DNA of 64,000 bases, taken from Psychrobacter maritimus. Lineage in GTDB: Bacteria; Pseudomonadota; Gammaproteobacteria; Pseudomonadales; Moraxellaceae. A model generated the notes under the pieces. The model did no database searches, was not told the origin of the DNA, and saw nothing but the letters and a program-made list of their open reading frames with translations. Each line of letters opens with the position of its first letter. Position 1 is the first letter of the stretch. The position numbers and the translations under genes were made by a program. The stretch spans positions 16,234-80,233 of the forward strand of contig NZ_CAJHAJ010000010.1 of the NCBI RefSeq assembly GCF_904846345.1, in the 5' to 3' direction. Of this stretch, positions 26,417-35,400 are shown in pieces.

Positions 26417-28618
26417 TTACGCAGCAGGCAAGGTAATGACAAAACGGGTCATTTTTCCAAGCTCAGTATTAACGTTAAGCTTACCGTTGTGCTCTTTGAC
26501 TAACGCCTTGATGACGTCTAAGCCCACACCGCGACCGCCATCTTCATCGGCTTGTTCTTTGGTTGAGAAACCAGAAGCAAACAAGGTTTTGAGCAGATCA
26601 CCATGAGTCATCTGACTTGCCTCTTCTGCACCAAAGCGACCATCGGCAATCAGCTTATGACGAATACCTTCATAGTCGATACCTTGACCGTCATCTTGCA
26701 AGGCGATGATTAAGTTTTGATTATCACGCTGCATCTCTAAGTCAATACTACCGATTGCAGACTTACCTGCTGACTGACGCGCTTCAGGTGATTCGATACC
26801 ATGTACCACCGCATTACGTAACAACTGAATACTGATCTCTTTGATCGGTTGTTTGAGGCGTTCAGGGATGTTTATATGTGCTAAATTATGGCCGTTTAGC
26901 TGTACTTGTTTGCCTTGTCTTACCGCAATATCTTTGGCAAAATCTTGATAATAAGATAAATACTCGTCATCTGACTCATCACTCAAATCAACTTCACTAC
27001 CGCCATCGAAATTTATGCTAGTGGTAGCAACATCTGCTACTTGGGCTTGGCCAATGCTTGGTTGTGGCGCAGTCTTTATTGGCGCTACAGGGTTTGTACT
27101 ACTGGGAGCTTTTGGCGCTGCCTGATTAATGCGTTCACCTAGCGTCTCAATGGTGTTCGAGAGGCTGAGTAAGTCATCCAAATGGACCGCTAGCGGCAAG
27201 AAGTTATTGCCCGATAGCTTGCCCTGATTTTGCAATGCATCAAGCTTGTCTTCCGCGTCTGACGCAATTTTAGTGAAGCTATGCAGTTTTAGTGCTGATG
27301 CTTCGCCTTTTAAGCTGTGCATTTCGCGATAAATCGCATTAAGCTTACCTTCAAGCTCAAATTGCGAGCTACCAGGGTTTTTCAAAATATTGTTCATTTT
27401 ATCGATATGAGCTTTGGTGTTATTAATAAACTCATTAATGATTTTTGGATTGACGTTTAAGATGGTGGTCAACATCTCAATTTGCATGTCATTTTGCGAA
27501 CGCTCTTTTTCTAAGCGCTGTTCTAGATAAACGGCATCTGATACGTCATTAACGTTGACCAGAATGCGTGCAATGTCTTTATCTTCATAAACACGTGAAA
27601 ACTTAAAGTCTAGGAAGCGGCTCGTGGTGCTCTCTTCGCCAGATGCATTGTGTAGCATAACTTTATGCAATGGGTTTAAAGAATCAACCAATTTTTCTTT
27701 AACGCGTGGGTTATACAATTGCTCGATAAACTGACGTGTGGTTTTCAGATCTTTGTCTGAAATACGACCGCGTAGTACATCGGCAAAGTTCTCTCCTGCC
27801 AGTCTTTCTTCACCAATAATGCCATTTAAGGCTCGAGAATGCTGCTGACCAATATTCAAATCTTTATCTAACAAGAATAGACCCGTATTGACGGTTTCCA
27901 TGATTTCTTGTGTTTCGCGGCGAGCAGCCAATGCTTCCGCATCGGTATCACGCAAACGGCGTACAAAGAAGAATACGAAGATTAGGAAGTAAGCAAAAAT
28001 AGCCGCAACACCTAATATCTGAATCAGACGTATGGTGTCTGCTTGGCGTTCTGCGTTGATAAACACTTCATTGGTAAGCTGGTCTAACGAATCGTTTATC
28101 AGGAGGCTTGAGGTTTTTGCCTGTTCAACCGCTTGAATCAATTCATCAGATGAATCGACCATGATGTTATCAGCGTCTTTTAGATAATTTTGAATCTTAG
28201 GCTCTAAAAGTAACCACTGCTCATTCGCCGCAGCAACGTTGGTTTGAGAGTTATTATTAATTTTCGGTAAATTATAGCTTTTGCCATCGACATCGGTAAT
28301 TTCACCACCTTGTTCAATGGCAGTGATAGAGCTAGTAATAAGCGATGTATTTTGCTCCAAACGCTCTAATACTCTTTGGATATGCGGCGAGTTGGTGTCT
28401 TCACCGTAACTGCTATCTAAGTCAAATAAGTCTTTAATTACCGCTTGCGCGCTATTGGCGACTTGGTTGGTTCGATCAATTAAAACCGTGTTTCTTTCAA
28501 GCAAGCTTGAGGTATAAAAAGTAAACGCCAGCAAAGCGCCAATCAGCGATAAAAACAGTGCAATTGAAATAATCAGACTGTGATAGCGTTTATTGTCAGT
28601 ATTATAGGTGGTTGCCAT
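26417..28618 (-). CDS. Membrane CheA-like histidine kinase (sensor-PAS-Hpt-HATPase)
   Basis: A 733-residue kinase of unusual design. Membrane segments at 15-36 and 199-220 enclose a helical periplasmic domain of about 160 residues. A PAS-like domain (235-360) and a short coiled coil follow. The phosphorylation site is an Hpt domain with His434 in MHSLKGEAS, not a classical HisKA dimer domain. After a Pro/Thr-rich linker (500-530) comes a CheA-type ATPase: N box LLRNAVVHGIE (Asn602, His606), G1 DDGQGI, GFSTK and the G2 loop GGRGVGLDV. The CheA P2 regulator-binding, P3 dimerisation and P5 CheW-like domains are absent; the ATPase is C-terminal. It starts 12 bases after the stop of the solute-binding lipoprotein gene, suggesting that protein presents the ligand. 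Confidence 0.92.
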   Translation of the reverse strand: MATTYNTDNKRYHSLIISIALFLSLIGALLAFTFYTSSLLERNTVLIDRTNQVANSAQAVIKDLFDLDSSYGEDTNSPHIQRVLERLEQNTSLITSSITAIEQGGEITDVDGKSYNLPKINNNSQTNVAAANEQWLLLEPKIQNYLKDADNIMVDSSDELIQAVEQAKTSSLLINDSLDQLTNEVFINAERQADTIRLIQILGVAAIFAYFLIFVFFFVRRLRDTDAEALAARRETQEIMETVNTGLFLLDKDLNIGQQHSRALNGIIGEERLAGENFADVLRGRISDKDLKTTRQFIEQLYNPRVKEKLVDSLNPLHKVMLHNASGEESTTSRFLDFKFSRVYEDKDIARILVNVNDVSDAVYLEQRLEKERSQNDMQIEMLTTILNVNPKIINEFINNTKAHIDKMNNILKNPGSSQFELEGKLNAIYREMHSLKGEASALKLHSFTKIASDAEDKLDALQNQGKLSGNNFLPLAVHLDDLLSLSNTIETLGERINQAAPKAPSSTNPVAPIKTAPQPSIGQAQVADVATTSINFDGGSEVDLSDESDDEYLSYYQDFAKDIAVRQGKQVQLNGHNLAHINIPERLKQPIKEISIQLLRNAVVHGIESPEARQSAGKSAIGSIDLEMQRDNQNLIIALQDDGQGIDYEGIRHKLIADGRFGAEEASQMTHGDLLKTLFASGFSTKEQADEDGGRGVGLDVIKALVKEHNGKLNVNTELGKMTRFVITLPAA

Positions 28619-28630
28619 CTTCAGTATTCC

Positions 28631-29503
28631 TTAATTCGTTTGCTGATTATTTGAAGTACTTTTGGTCGCAGGCTCAGTCGCACCTAGCCATTTTTCTTCA
28701 ATTTCTTTAAATGTACCTTTTGCTTTTAGCTTGGTAATACCTTCGTTTACGCTCTTTATGAGCTTGGTATTTTCTTTTGCCATTAAAACGACCTGCTGTG
28801 CTGAAGGAGCATCTGCTGCTTCATAAGGTACAATCTTAACTTTATGTTCTGGATAACCTTTTATAATGTATTGTAAAACTGGCATGTCATATAAGAACAC
28901 ATCAGTATTACCTTGAACTAAGTCCTGATAAGCCAAAAATGCAGTAGATCTTGAAACCAGTTCAACTGAACTGCCCATCTCTTTTAGAGTATCTTCTTCT
29001 TTAGAACCTTCTAGCGTACCTGTTTTTAGACCTTTGATATCGTTTAAATCTTTGATATCAAACTTTCCTTCCAAGTACATAATAGTAGCTGGATTAAAAA
29101 AGTAAGGCGTTGATAGACCATATCTAACTGCACGATCATCTTTATAAGAAATACCAGAAATAGCTAAATCACGTTTTCCCGATTCCACGCTATCAAACAT
29201 GTCCTGCCACGTTTCTTTATAGAACTCGACTTTAAAGCCTTGCTCTTCCCCAATGGCTCTAATCGAATCAACATCAGTGCCTTGCATGTTGCCATAATCA
29301 TCTTGAAATGAGAAAGGCGGTAAATCACCAGTCATCGCCACCTTTAATGTTGGTGCTGTATCAGGAAGTTTACTTACAAAATTGTCTTTATGTTCCGTTA
29401 CTGTTGTACCAGATGCACTAGCATTATCTTGGGTAGAAGAATTTCCACATCCAAATAAGCCGACACTCAATATAACTGGTAACACTCGATATAATAGCTT
29501 CAT
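28631..29503 (-). CDS. Periplasmic solute-binding lipoprotein, family 3 (amino-acid type)
   Basis: A 290-residue protein with a lipoprotein signal peptide; the lipobox is LFGC, with Cys19 as the lipidation site. The mature part is an SBP_bac_3 bilobal binding domain: LKVAMTGDLPPFSFQDDYGNMQGTDVDSIRAIGE, then LAISGISYKDDRAVRYGLSTPYF and KGLKTGTLEGS. The fold binds polar amino acids or related small molecules. No ABC permease or ATPase gene is nearby; it is the first gene of a signalling operon, so a sensing role is more likely than transport. AAGGAT precedes the ATG. Confidence 0.92.
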   Translation of the reverse strand: MKLLYRVLPVILSVGLFGCGNSSTQDNASASGTTVTEHKDNFVSKLPDTAPTLKVAMTGDLPPFSFQDDYGNMQGTDVDSIRAIGEEQGFKVEFYKETWQDMFDSVESGKRDLAISGISYKDDRAVRYGLSTPYFFNPATIMYLEGKFDIKDLNDIKGLKTGTLEGSKEEDTLKEMGSSVELVSRSTAFLAYQDLVQGNTDVFLYDMPVLQYIIKGYPEHKVKIVPYEAADAPSAQQVVLMAKENTKLIKSVNEGITKLKAKGTFKEIEEKWLGATEPATKSTSNNQQTN

Positions 29504-29610
29504 CTCTTATCCTTAAGCCTCGATTTTGTTCTAAAAAAAATCAGTTATAAAAACAATTCTGTAAGTTCAAGCAAGGTATTAAAACACTTAATTACAGAAA
29601 ATTACCTTAG

Positions 29611-29639
29611 ATAATAATTGAGCAAGTCTACTATTGCAA
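29611..29639 (-). promoter_or_regulatory. Sigma-70-type promoter of the CheA-like operon
   Basis: On the minus strand, -35 TTGCAA (29639-29634) and -10 TATTAT (29616-29611) are separated by exactly 17 bases. Transcription would start near 29604, giving a leader of about 100 nt. Confidence 0.65.
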
Positions 29640-29663
29640 TAATTTTGTTTAGCTATAGCGTAC

Positions 29664-29701
29664 ATATTTTTATATATGACAATAAGCGTATATAAAAATA
29701 T
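29664..29701. repeat. 13-bp perfect inverted repeat upstream of the promoter
   Basis: ATATTTTTATATA (29664-29676) and TATATAAAAATAT (29689-29701) are perfect inverted copies separated by 12 bases. The site lies 25 bases upstream of the -35 hexamer, where a regulator could bind; it is pure A/T, so chance or DNA-bending is also possible. Confidence 0.6.
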
Positions 29702-29814
29702 TATGAATTATTGAAGTTATTGCTTTAGTGTTTAATAGACATACATCCATTAAAAATGGATATTTTAATACAATAGATAGATAAAAAAGGAAAGATGGCA
29801 TAAAAAGCAGACAT

Positions 29815-29858
29815 AAAAAAAGTATTCAGGCATTTTCTACGCACTGAATACTTTTTTG
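29815..29858. terminator. Terminator downstream of the MFS transporter gene
   Basis: AAAAAAGTATTCAG pairs with CTGAATACTTTTTT; it has U-runs in both directions. Confidence 0.9.
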
Positions 29859-29892
29859 TATAAGTTAAAATTAAATGAAATTTATCGGTTAA

Positions 29893-31152
29893 TTATTCCG
29901 CATTATCCAAATTCAAATTACGGTCTATTTGCCAAATTAAATAAGTACCAAGACTCATCAGCGCAAACATCGCGATACCGATTTTCAATACCGGATTGAC
30001 GGGGAATAAGTTTAATAATAAGCCGCCGAAGATACCAACCGAAAACATCAACGAGCCTTGTAGCGCACTTGCCATACCAGCGCGGCGTTTTTGGAAAGCG
30101 AGCGCAATCGCCGATGCGTTTGGCTGCGTCAAACCTAAACCAGCAATACAGAAGAAAATACAGGCTAAAACCAGCGGCAACCATGCATCAGTACCAAAAA
30201 CCACCCCTAATCCAAACAGTGCGCCAGCAGAGATGACTTGCATCATCGCACCAAAACGCAGAATACTCAAAATGCGGAAACGATTGGTCAGCCATTGATT
30301 CAGCTGGGTTAAACCCACAAACCCTGCCGCATTCATGCCAAACAACCAACCGAAATGTGTCGCTGACATACCATAGGTATCCATGATTAATTCAGAAGCA
30401 GAGCTAATATAGACAAACATCGCTCCCATCAGTAGTCCGCCACCAATCGCTGGATAATTAAAAGTCGGATCCTTTAATAAATCCCAATATTGGCTCAGCA
30501 CTTCTTTGGCAGGACGAATATTACGATTTTCTTCGGTGAGCGTCTCAAAAAAGAAAAACTTGGTGAGCAGTAAGTTTAGCGTGCCAAAGGCCGCCAAAAA
30601 CCAAAAGATAGAATGCCAACTAAAGAATTGTAAAAATATAGCACCCAATGACGGCGCTAATATCGGCGCTAAACCCATCACCAATATCATGATAGAAAAG
30701 GCTTTCGCCGTTTGCTTAGCAGTCAGGCGATCACGAATGGCAGCACGGGTAACAACCGCACCAACACAAGCACCAAGCGCTTGCAACGTACGACCAACAA
30801 ACAATACGTATTCATTATCGGTGGTGGCACAAATAATCGAGGCAATCACATATAAAGTCATGCCGATATATAAAGGTTTGACGCGTCCAACGCGATCACT
30901 GAAAGGGCCATAAAACAGCTGACCAAATACCAAACCGACAAAATAAGCTGGAACGGAATTGGCCATAAATGCAGTCGAGACACCAAAATCCTCTGCCATC
31001 GATGGTAATGCAGGCAAATACATATCAATCGATAATGGCCCGACTGCAACGATAAGCCCAAGCATCATAATCCATGCAACAGGCAAATCGGCAGAGCGCA
31101 CTCGGTCAGCAGCATTCGGTTTATTAGGCAGGGAGGATTTTGGAGCAGACAT
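29893..31152 (-). CDS. Bcr/CflA-family multidrug efflux MFS transporter
   Basis: A 419-residue protein with 12 predicted membrane segments. The DHA1 motif A between segments 2 and 3 reads GPFSDRVGRVKPL, and the first segment contains the family pattern GPLSIDMYLPALP. Bcr/CflA proteins export drugs such as bicyclomycin, chloramphenicol or sulfonamides, and some export cysteine. Substrate cannot be assigned. It is a single-gene unit with a terminator; the ribosome-binding site of ATG 31152 is weak. Confidence 0.9.
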   Translation of the reverse strand: MSAPKSSLPNKPNAADRVRSADLPVAWIMMLGLIVAVGPLSIDMYLPALPSMAEDFGVSTAFMANSVPAYFVGLVFGQLFYGPFSDRVGRVKPLYIGMTLYVIASIICATTDNEYVLFVGRTLQALGACVGAVVTRAAIRDRLTAKQTAKAFSIMILVMGLAPILAPSLGAIFLQFFSWHSIFWFLAAFGTLNLLLTKFFFFETLTEENRNIRPAKEVLSQYWDLLKDPTFNYPAIGGGLLMGAMFVYISSASELIMDTYGMSATHFGWLFGMNAAGFVGLTQLNQWLTNRFRILSILRFGAMMQVISAGALFGLGVVFGTDAWLPLVLACIFFCIAGLGLTQPNASAIALAFQKRRAGMASALQGSLMFSVGIFGGLLLNLFPVNPVLKIGIAMFALMSLGTYLIWQIDRNLNLDNAE

Positions 31153-31281
31153 AATTAGACCATATGATAGAGTGATTATTATTTTATTATTGATGCCTGA
31201 TTTGTTTTGTAATTTTAATAAGCTTTTATTTTAAACCGAGCTTTGTTAAAAATGACTTCTACAAACAATCATGCCTACTGA

Positions 31282-31324
31282 CAGGCAGCGACGCAAGCAG
31301 ACATTCAGGCAGCGACGCAAGCAG
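31282..31324. repeat. Tandem duplication, 19-bp core in a 24-bp period
   Basis: CAGGCAGCGACGCAAGCAG occurs at 31282-31300 and 31306-31324. It is GC-richer than the surrounding intergenic DNA. Confidence 0.85.
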
Positions 31325-31440
31325 TCTAGAAAAACAGATAATGCTATATTGCACTATCTGCTTGTAATTCAATAGACGCTTGATGTGAATAAAACAAACC
31401 TGTGTAACTAAAACAATCTATCAATACATGGCTAAATTTT

Positions 31441-32253
31441 TTAACGGAATTGACGTTTGCCAAAAGCGGTACTGGCTTGCTTGGCTTTTCTAAGCGCCAG
31501 TTTACGGTTGCGACCAAACATCATTTTTAACTGCCACACTTTTTCTTTATATAACGTGGTGGCTGGCTGCTGGAACATGGCATTGATAACGCGCTTACTT
31601 GCCAGCACCGCATCAGGTGAGCGCTCAGCAAACTCAGCAGCAAGCTTTTGTGCCTGCTGAAGTGGCGTCTCACTACAATGGCTAACCAAACCAAGCGCTT
31701 TGCCTTCCTCAGCATCCACGGTACGAGCCGTCATTGCCAGCTCCTTTAAGATATCAGCGCGTACGACGCCAAAGCCTGATTGGGTTAAGCCCATGTCAGG
31801 TACGAGCCCCCACTTGGCTTCCATAATAGACAATTTGCATTCAGGATGGCTAATACGCACATCACAAGCCAGCGCTAGTTGTAAGCCTGCGCCAATACAA
31901 TAGCCTTCTAACACGGCAATTACTGGCACAGGAACATCACGCCAAACCAAGCAGACGCGTTGAAATAAGCTTTGCCAAGGTTTAATAAGCTCCCATAACG
32001 CAAAGGCTTGGTTTTTGGGATGGTTTAAATCGCCTAGATCGATACCGGCACAAAACGTGCCTTCAGCGCCATTAAGAATCACTGCGCGTATACTTTTATC
32101 CTTACTGATACGACCAGCGACCGCTATCAACTCTTCGACCACTTTAAAACTCATGGCGTTCTTTTTTTCCGGTCGATTAATGGTCACCGTTAATATATTG
32201 TCATTGGCGCTGACTTGTAATGTCTCATACTGGTAAGTGGCAATAGCGTGCAT
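31441..32253 (-). CDS. Enoyl-CoA hydratase/isomerase (crotonase) family protein
   Basis: A 270-residue crotonase-fold enzyme with the oxyanion-hole segments TFCAGIDLGDL and GYCIGAGLQLALACD. The residue in place of the second catalytic Glu falls in VPDMGLTQ, where Asp is found as in dienoyl-CoA isomerases, so the reaction may be isomerisation of unsaturated acyl-CoA rather than hydration. ATG 32253 has AAGGA 5 bases upstream; two earlier in-frame starts (32280, 32259) are less likely. No other beta-oxidation gene is adjacent. Confidence 0.88.
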   Translation of the reverse strand: MHAIATYQYETLQVSANDNILTVTINRPEKKNAMSFKVVEELIAVAGRISKDKSIRAVILNGAEGTFCAGIDLGDLNHPKNQAFALWELIKPWQSLFQRVCLVWRDVPVPVIAVLEGYCIGAGLQLALACDVRISHPECKLSIMEAKWGLVPDMGLTQSGFGVVRADILKELAMTARTVDAEEGKALGLVSHCSETPLQQAQKLAAEFAERSPDAVLASKRVINAMFQQPATTLYKEKVWQLKMMFGRNRKLALRKAKQASTAFGKRQFR

Positions 32254-32434
32254 AATCATCCTTAATAATAAATAAAACAACTATAATGGTTGGGGCTCAG
32301 ATTAATATTAACAGCCTTGCTTCAACCCTTCCTTATCAATAACTGACTGCTAGGGTATCGTTTATCATCAAGACCATCCAAGTTCTATCTCAACTCTAGC
32401 TCAGTTTTGCCTCAGCCCTATAAAACCAGCTGCC

Positions 32435-35400
32435 TTAAATCATTTTCCATGTCATATCATTTTCACTTAAGCGGTGATAATTAAGCTGCGGATAAGCCGA
32501 TAAATCCAGTGTTTGTAAGTTATTTAACGCGGTCAATAGTGCTTCATAATAAGGCTCGAGCATCGCAAATTGAGCGGGCGTGGTATGTTGGATATTTAAT
32601 AAGCATTTATCCTCTAAATCTTGGCTGGCTTGCCGTAACTGCGGCACGCCCGTATAGCGACTGCCGCCTAAGATACGATGGGCAATTTGCGCAAGCGCAC
32701 TGCGGTTGCGACTCTCCCATGCCTGCATCAACGCTTGCTTTTCATCATTAATGGTATCGAGCATCATAATAATCAGCTTGGCAGCCAAATCGGGTTTATT
32801 GGCTGAACGCGTCAACGCATCTTGCCAATTTAAAATCTCCGAGGTATCAAGGGCGTTTGCGCCCAAGTTCGTATTACTTTGCCCTTGCGTTGTCTCTACA
32901 GTTTGCTCATCTTTAGCACTCTCTGTCATTTGATAGGGCGGATAAACCAATGGTGCTTGCCCCTGCCCTTGATAGCGCAAATTCTCATAGCGTGGCTTTT
33001 CATAGCGTGGCTTCTCGTAACGTGGTTGGGTTTCGCGCGGTGTTTCGCGTCTATAATCTTCACGCGGCTGACTGTCGCGCAAATAGTCGTCACGGATTTT
33101 TTTGAGCGATAAAGGTCGGGTGATTTTTGCTGGACTCATCGCGTCAGCATCTCTATGAGAATCAGCATCGTGATGACTATCATCCCCTTTAACCATTGGA
33201 TAAGTCGGCGCTGTCAGACCTGTATACGCCGTTAAAGAATCTTGCGTTAATGTATTGTTAAAATTAGAACTTGGTAAATCCGAGCTGGGCGAATTTTCAG
33301 CGTGTAAATCATCATTAGTAAGGGCGGTTATTGGCGGCACTGAAGTGGTACGACCAAGCCATTTTTGTAGCACTTGTAATAATTGTGGCTGGCTAATAGG
33401 CTTACCGACATAATCATTCATACCGCTAGCAATCAGCTTCTCGCGCTCATCAGCTAAGCCATGAGCGGTCAAAGCAATAATGGGAATATGATGATCAGGG
33501 GTTTCGATATTACGGATTTGCCGCGCCGCTTCATGCCCTGACATACGCGGCATTTGAATGTCCATAAATATCAAATCAATGCTGTTTTTGTGCGCTGCAT
33601 TGCCTTTATCATCTGTCGTAGCATCGTCAAGATGTAATGAGTTAACCGCTGATTTACTGACATCATCGCGGGCTTCAGCTTTAGATATTTGGGTCTTTTT
33701 CGACAGACTTTGTTTTTCAGTTTTAGCGGTTTTGATATGTTTGGTTTGCTGTTTACTGATGATTTCTATCGCATCAAAACCACTACTGGCGGTAATCACA
33801 TGGATACCAAGCTCACTTAATAGCGCATCAAGCACCAGTAAGTTTGGTAGATGATCGTCGACGGCTAAGACGGTAACGCCTTTCCAGCGCGGCTCTTGAA
33901 CGCCACTCGGAGCGCTGCGCTTTTGCGTATCAAGCATCGCATAGAGCTGTCTTTTATCCAATGGCTCATACAAAATATTGGCATGATAACGATTAAGCAG
34001 CGCTTGGTCGGCGGCAACTTGATAGCCAAATACTGCCAGCTTACCCTGATAATGCAGGCGAATTTGTTTGAGTAGCGCCATCATATCGTCTTGGGTGTCA
34101 TCATCCACGATGACCCAATCCCAATAGTTGCCGCGCTCTTTGAGCGACTCAAGTACGCCCGGTAAAGAGTTTGCTTGGGTCAGGGTAATCGGTAAATGTT
34201 GTAAGCTGGCTTTCAGCACCTGTATCGATGCCGTATGATTGATCCAAACCAGCACATTAAACTCGTCTGTATCGCTGGCAAGTGGCGCGAGCACGGGCAG
34301 TTCAATCGTTTGCCCAGTCGCCGCTTCTAAAACATCGACATGGGCTGGCATCCGAAACCAAAACGTTGCCCCTTGGTTAGAGATGTTTTCTTGCACATTG
34401 TCATAAAAACCAATATCGCCGCCCATCAGCCGCGTTAGCTGCTTGGAGATGACCAGACCCAAGCCGGTACCACCATATTGACGCGTAATCGACGGATCGC
34501 CTTGGCTAAAGCTTTGAAAGAGCATTTTTTGGTCAGATAATGAAATCCCTTTACCGCTATCTTGCACGCTAATCATTAAGTAATTGTCACGATGATCGTC
34601 TAAGCTAACGCGAACGACCACATCGCCGCTATCGGTGAATTTAATGGCATTACCGACGATATTGGTCAGTACTTGTTTAAGACGCAGGGCATCGCCGTTG
34701 ATGCGCATCGGCACGTCGTTATAAAACAACACCGCCATGCGCAGCCCTTTTTCTGCAGAAACCGGCGATAGCATATCGACGACATCATAAATGGTGTCAT
34801 AAAGGTCAAACTCGTGACGATCAAGTACAAGCTTGCCCGCTTCAATCTTAGAGAAATCCAATACGTCATTCACGAGTGCCAATAAATGCGCCGACGATTT
34901 ACGGATGGTTTGCACGTACAAATCTTGTTCAGGATTAAGCTCGCCATGACGTGCCAGCAAATTAATAAAACCATCGATACTGTTTAAGGGCGTACGCAAT
35001 TCATGACTGATATTGGCCAAAAATGCCGATTTTGCTTGGCTGGTTGAGATTGCCGCATCACGGGCATTACGGATAGAGATATTTTGCATTTCCATCTCAT
35101 CAAATGCCAAGCGCAAATCATCCTCGGTTTGCTCGGCATGGTCTTTTAAATCTTGGAAGCTAGCATGTAGACGACGTAAAGTCTTGACCAAATCTTGCTG
35201 TAATAAATTCAACTCACCATTCGATTCAACCGGAATAGGCTGATAAAGATTGTCTACATGGGTACGTTGTAATTGCAAACGCAGCTCGTAAATCGGCGCA
35301 ATCCAACGTTTTGAATAGATATTTAAGCTTAATAACAAAATTAAAATGGTAAATAAGCCAGTAATCGCCAGCGCCATGGCAATACGATAACGGGCAATAT

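Larger units (their letters stand above)
29504..29892. other. Regulatory region of the CheA-like operon
   Basis: 389 very AT-rich bases without a gene. It contains the promoter at 29611-29639, a 13-bp inverted repeat at 29664-29701, a small inverted repeat ATCCATT/AATGGAT at 29745-29761, and the terminator of the neighbouring MFS gene. Confidence 0.7.

Noticed and set aside
30506..30913. 135-codon ORF antisense to the Bcr/CflA transporter
   Set aside because: Shadow of a gene with twelve membrane segments; the Lys/Asn/Pro-rich product shows no fold or motif.
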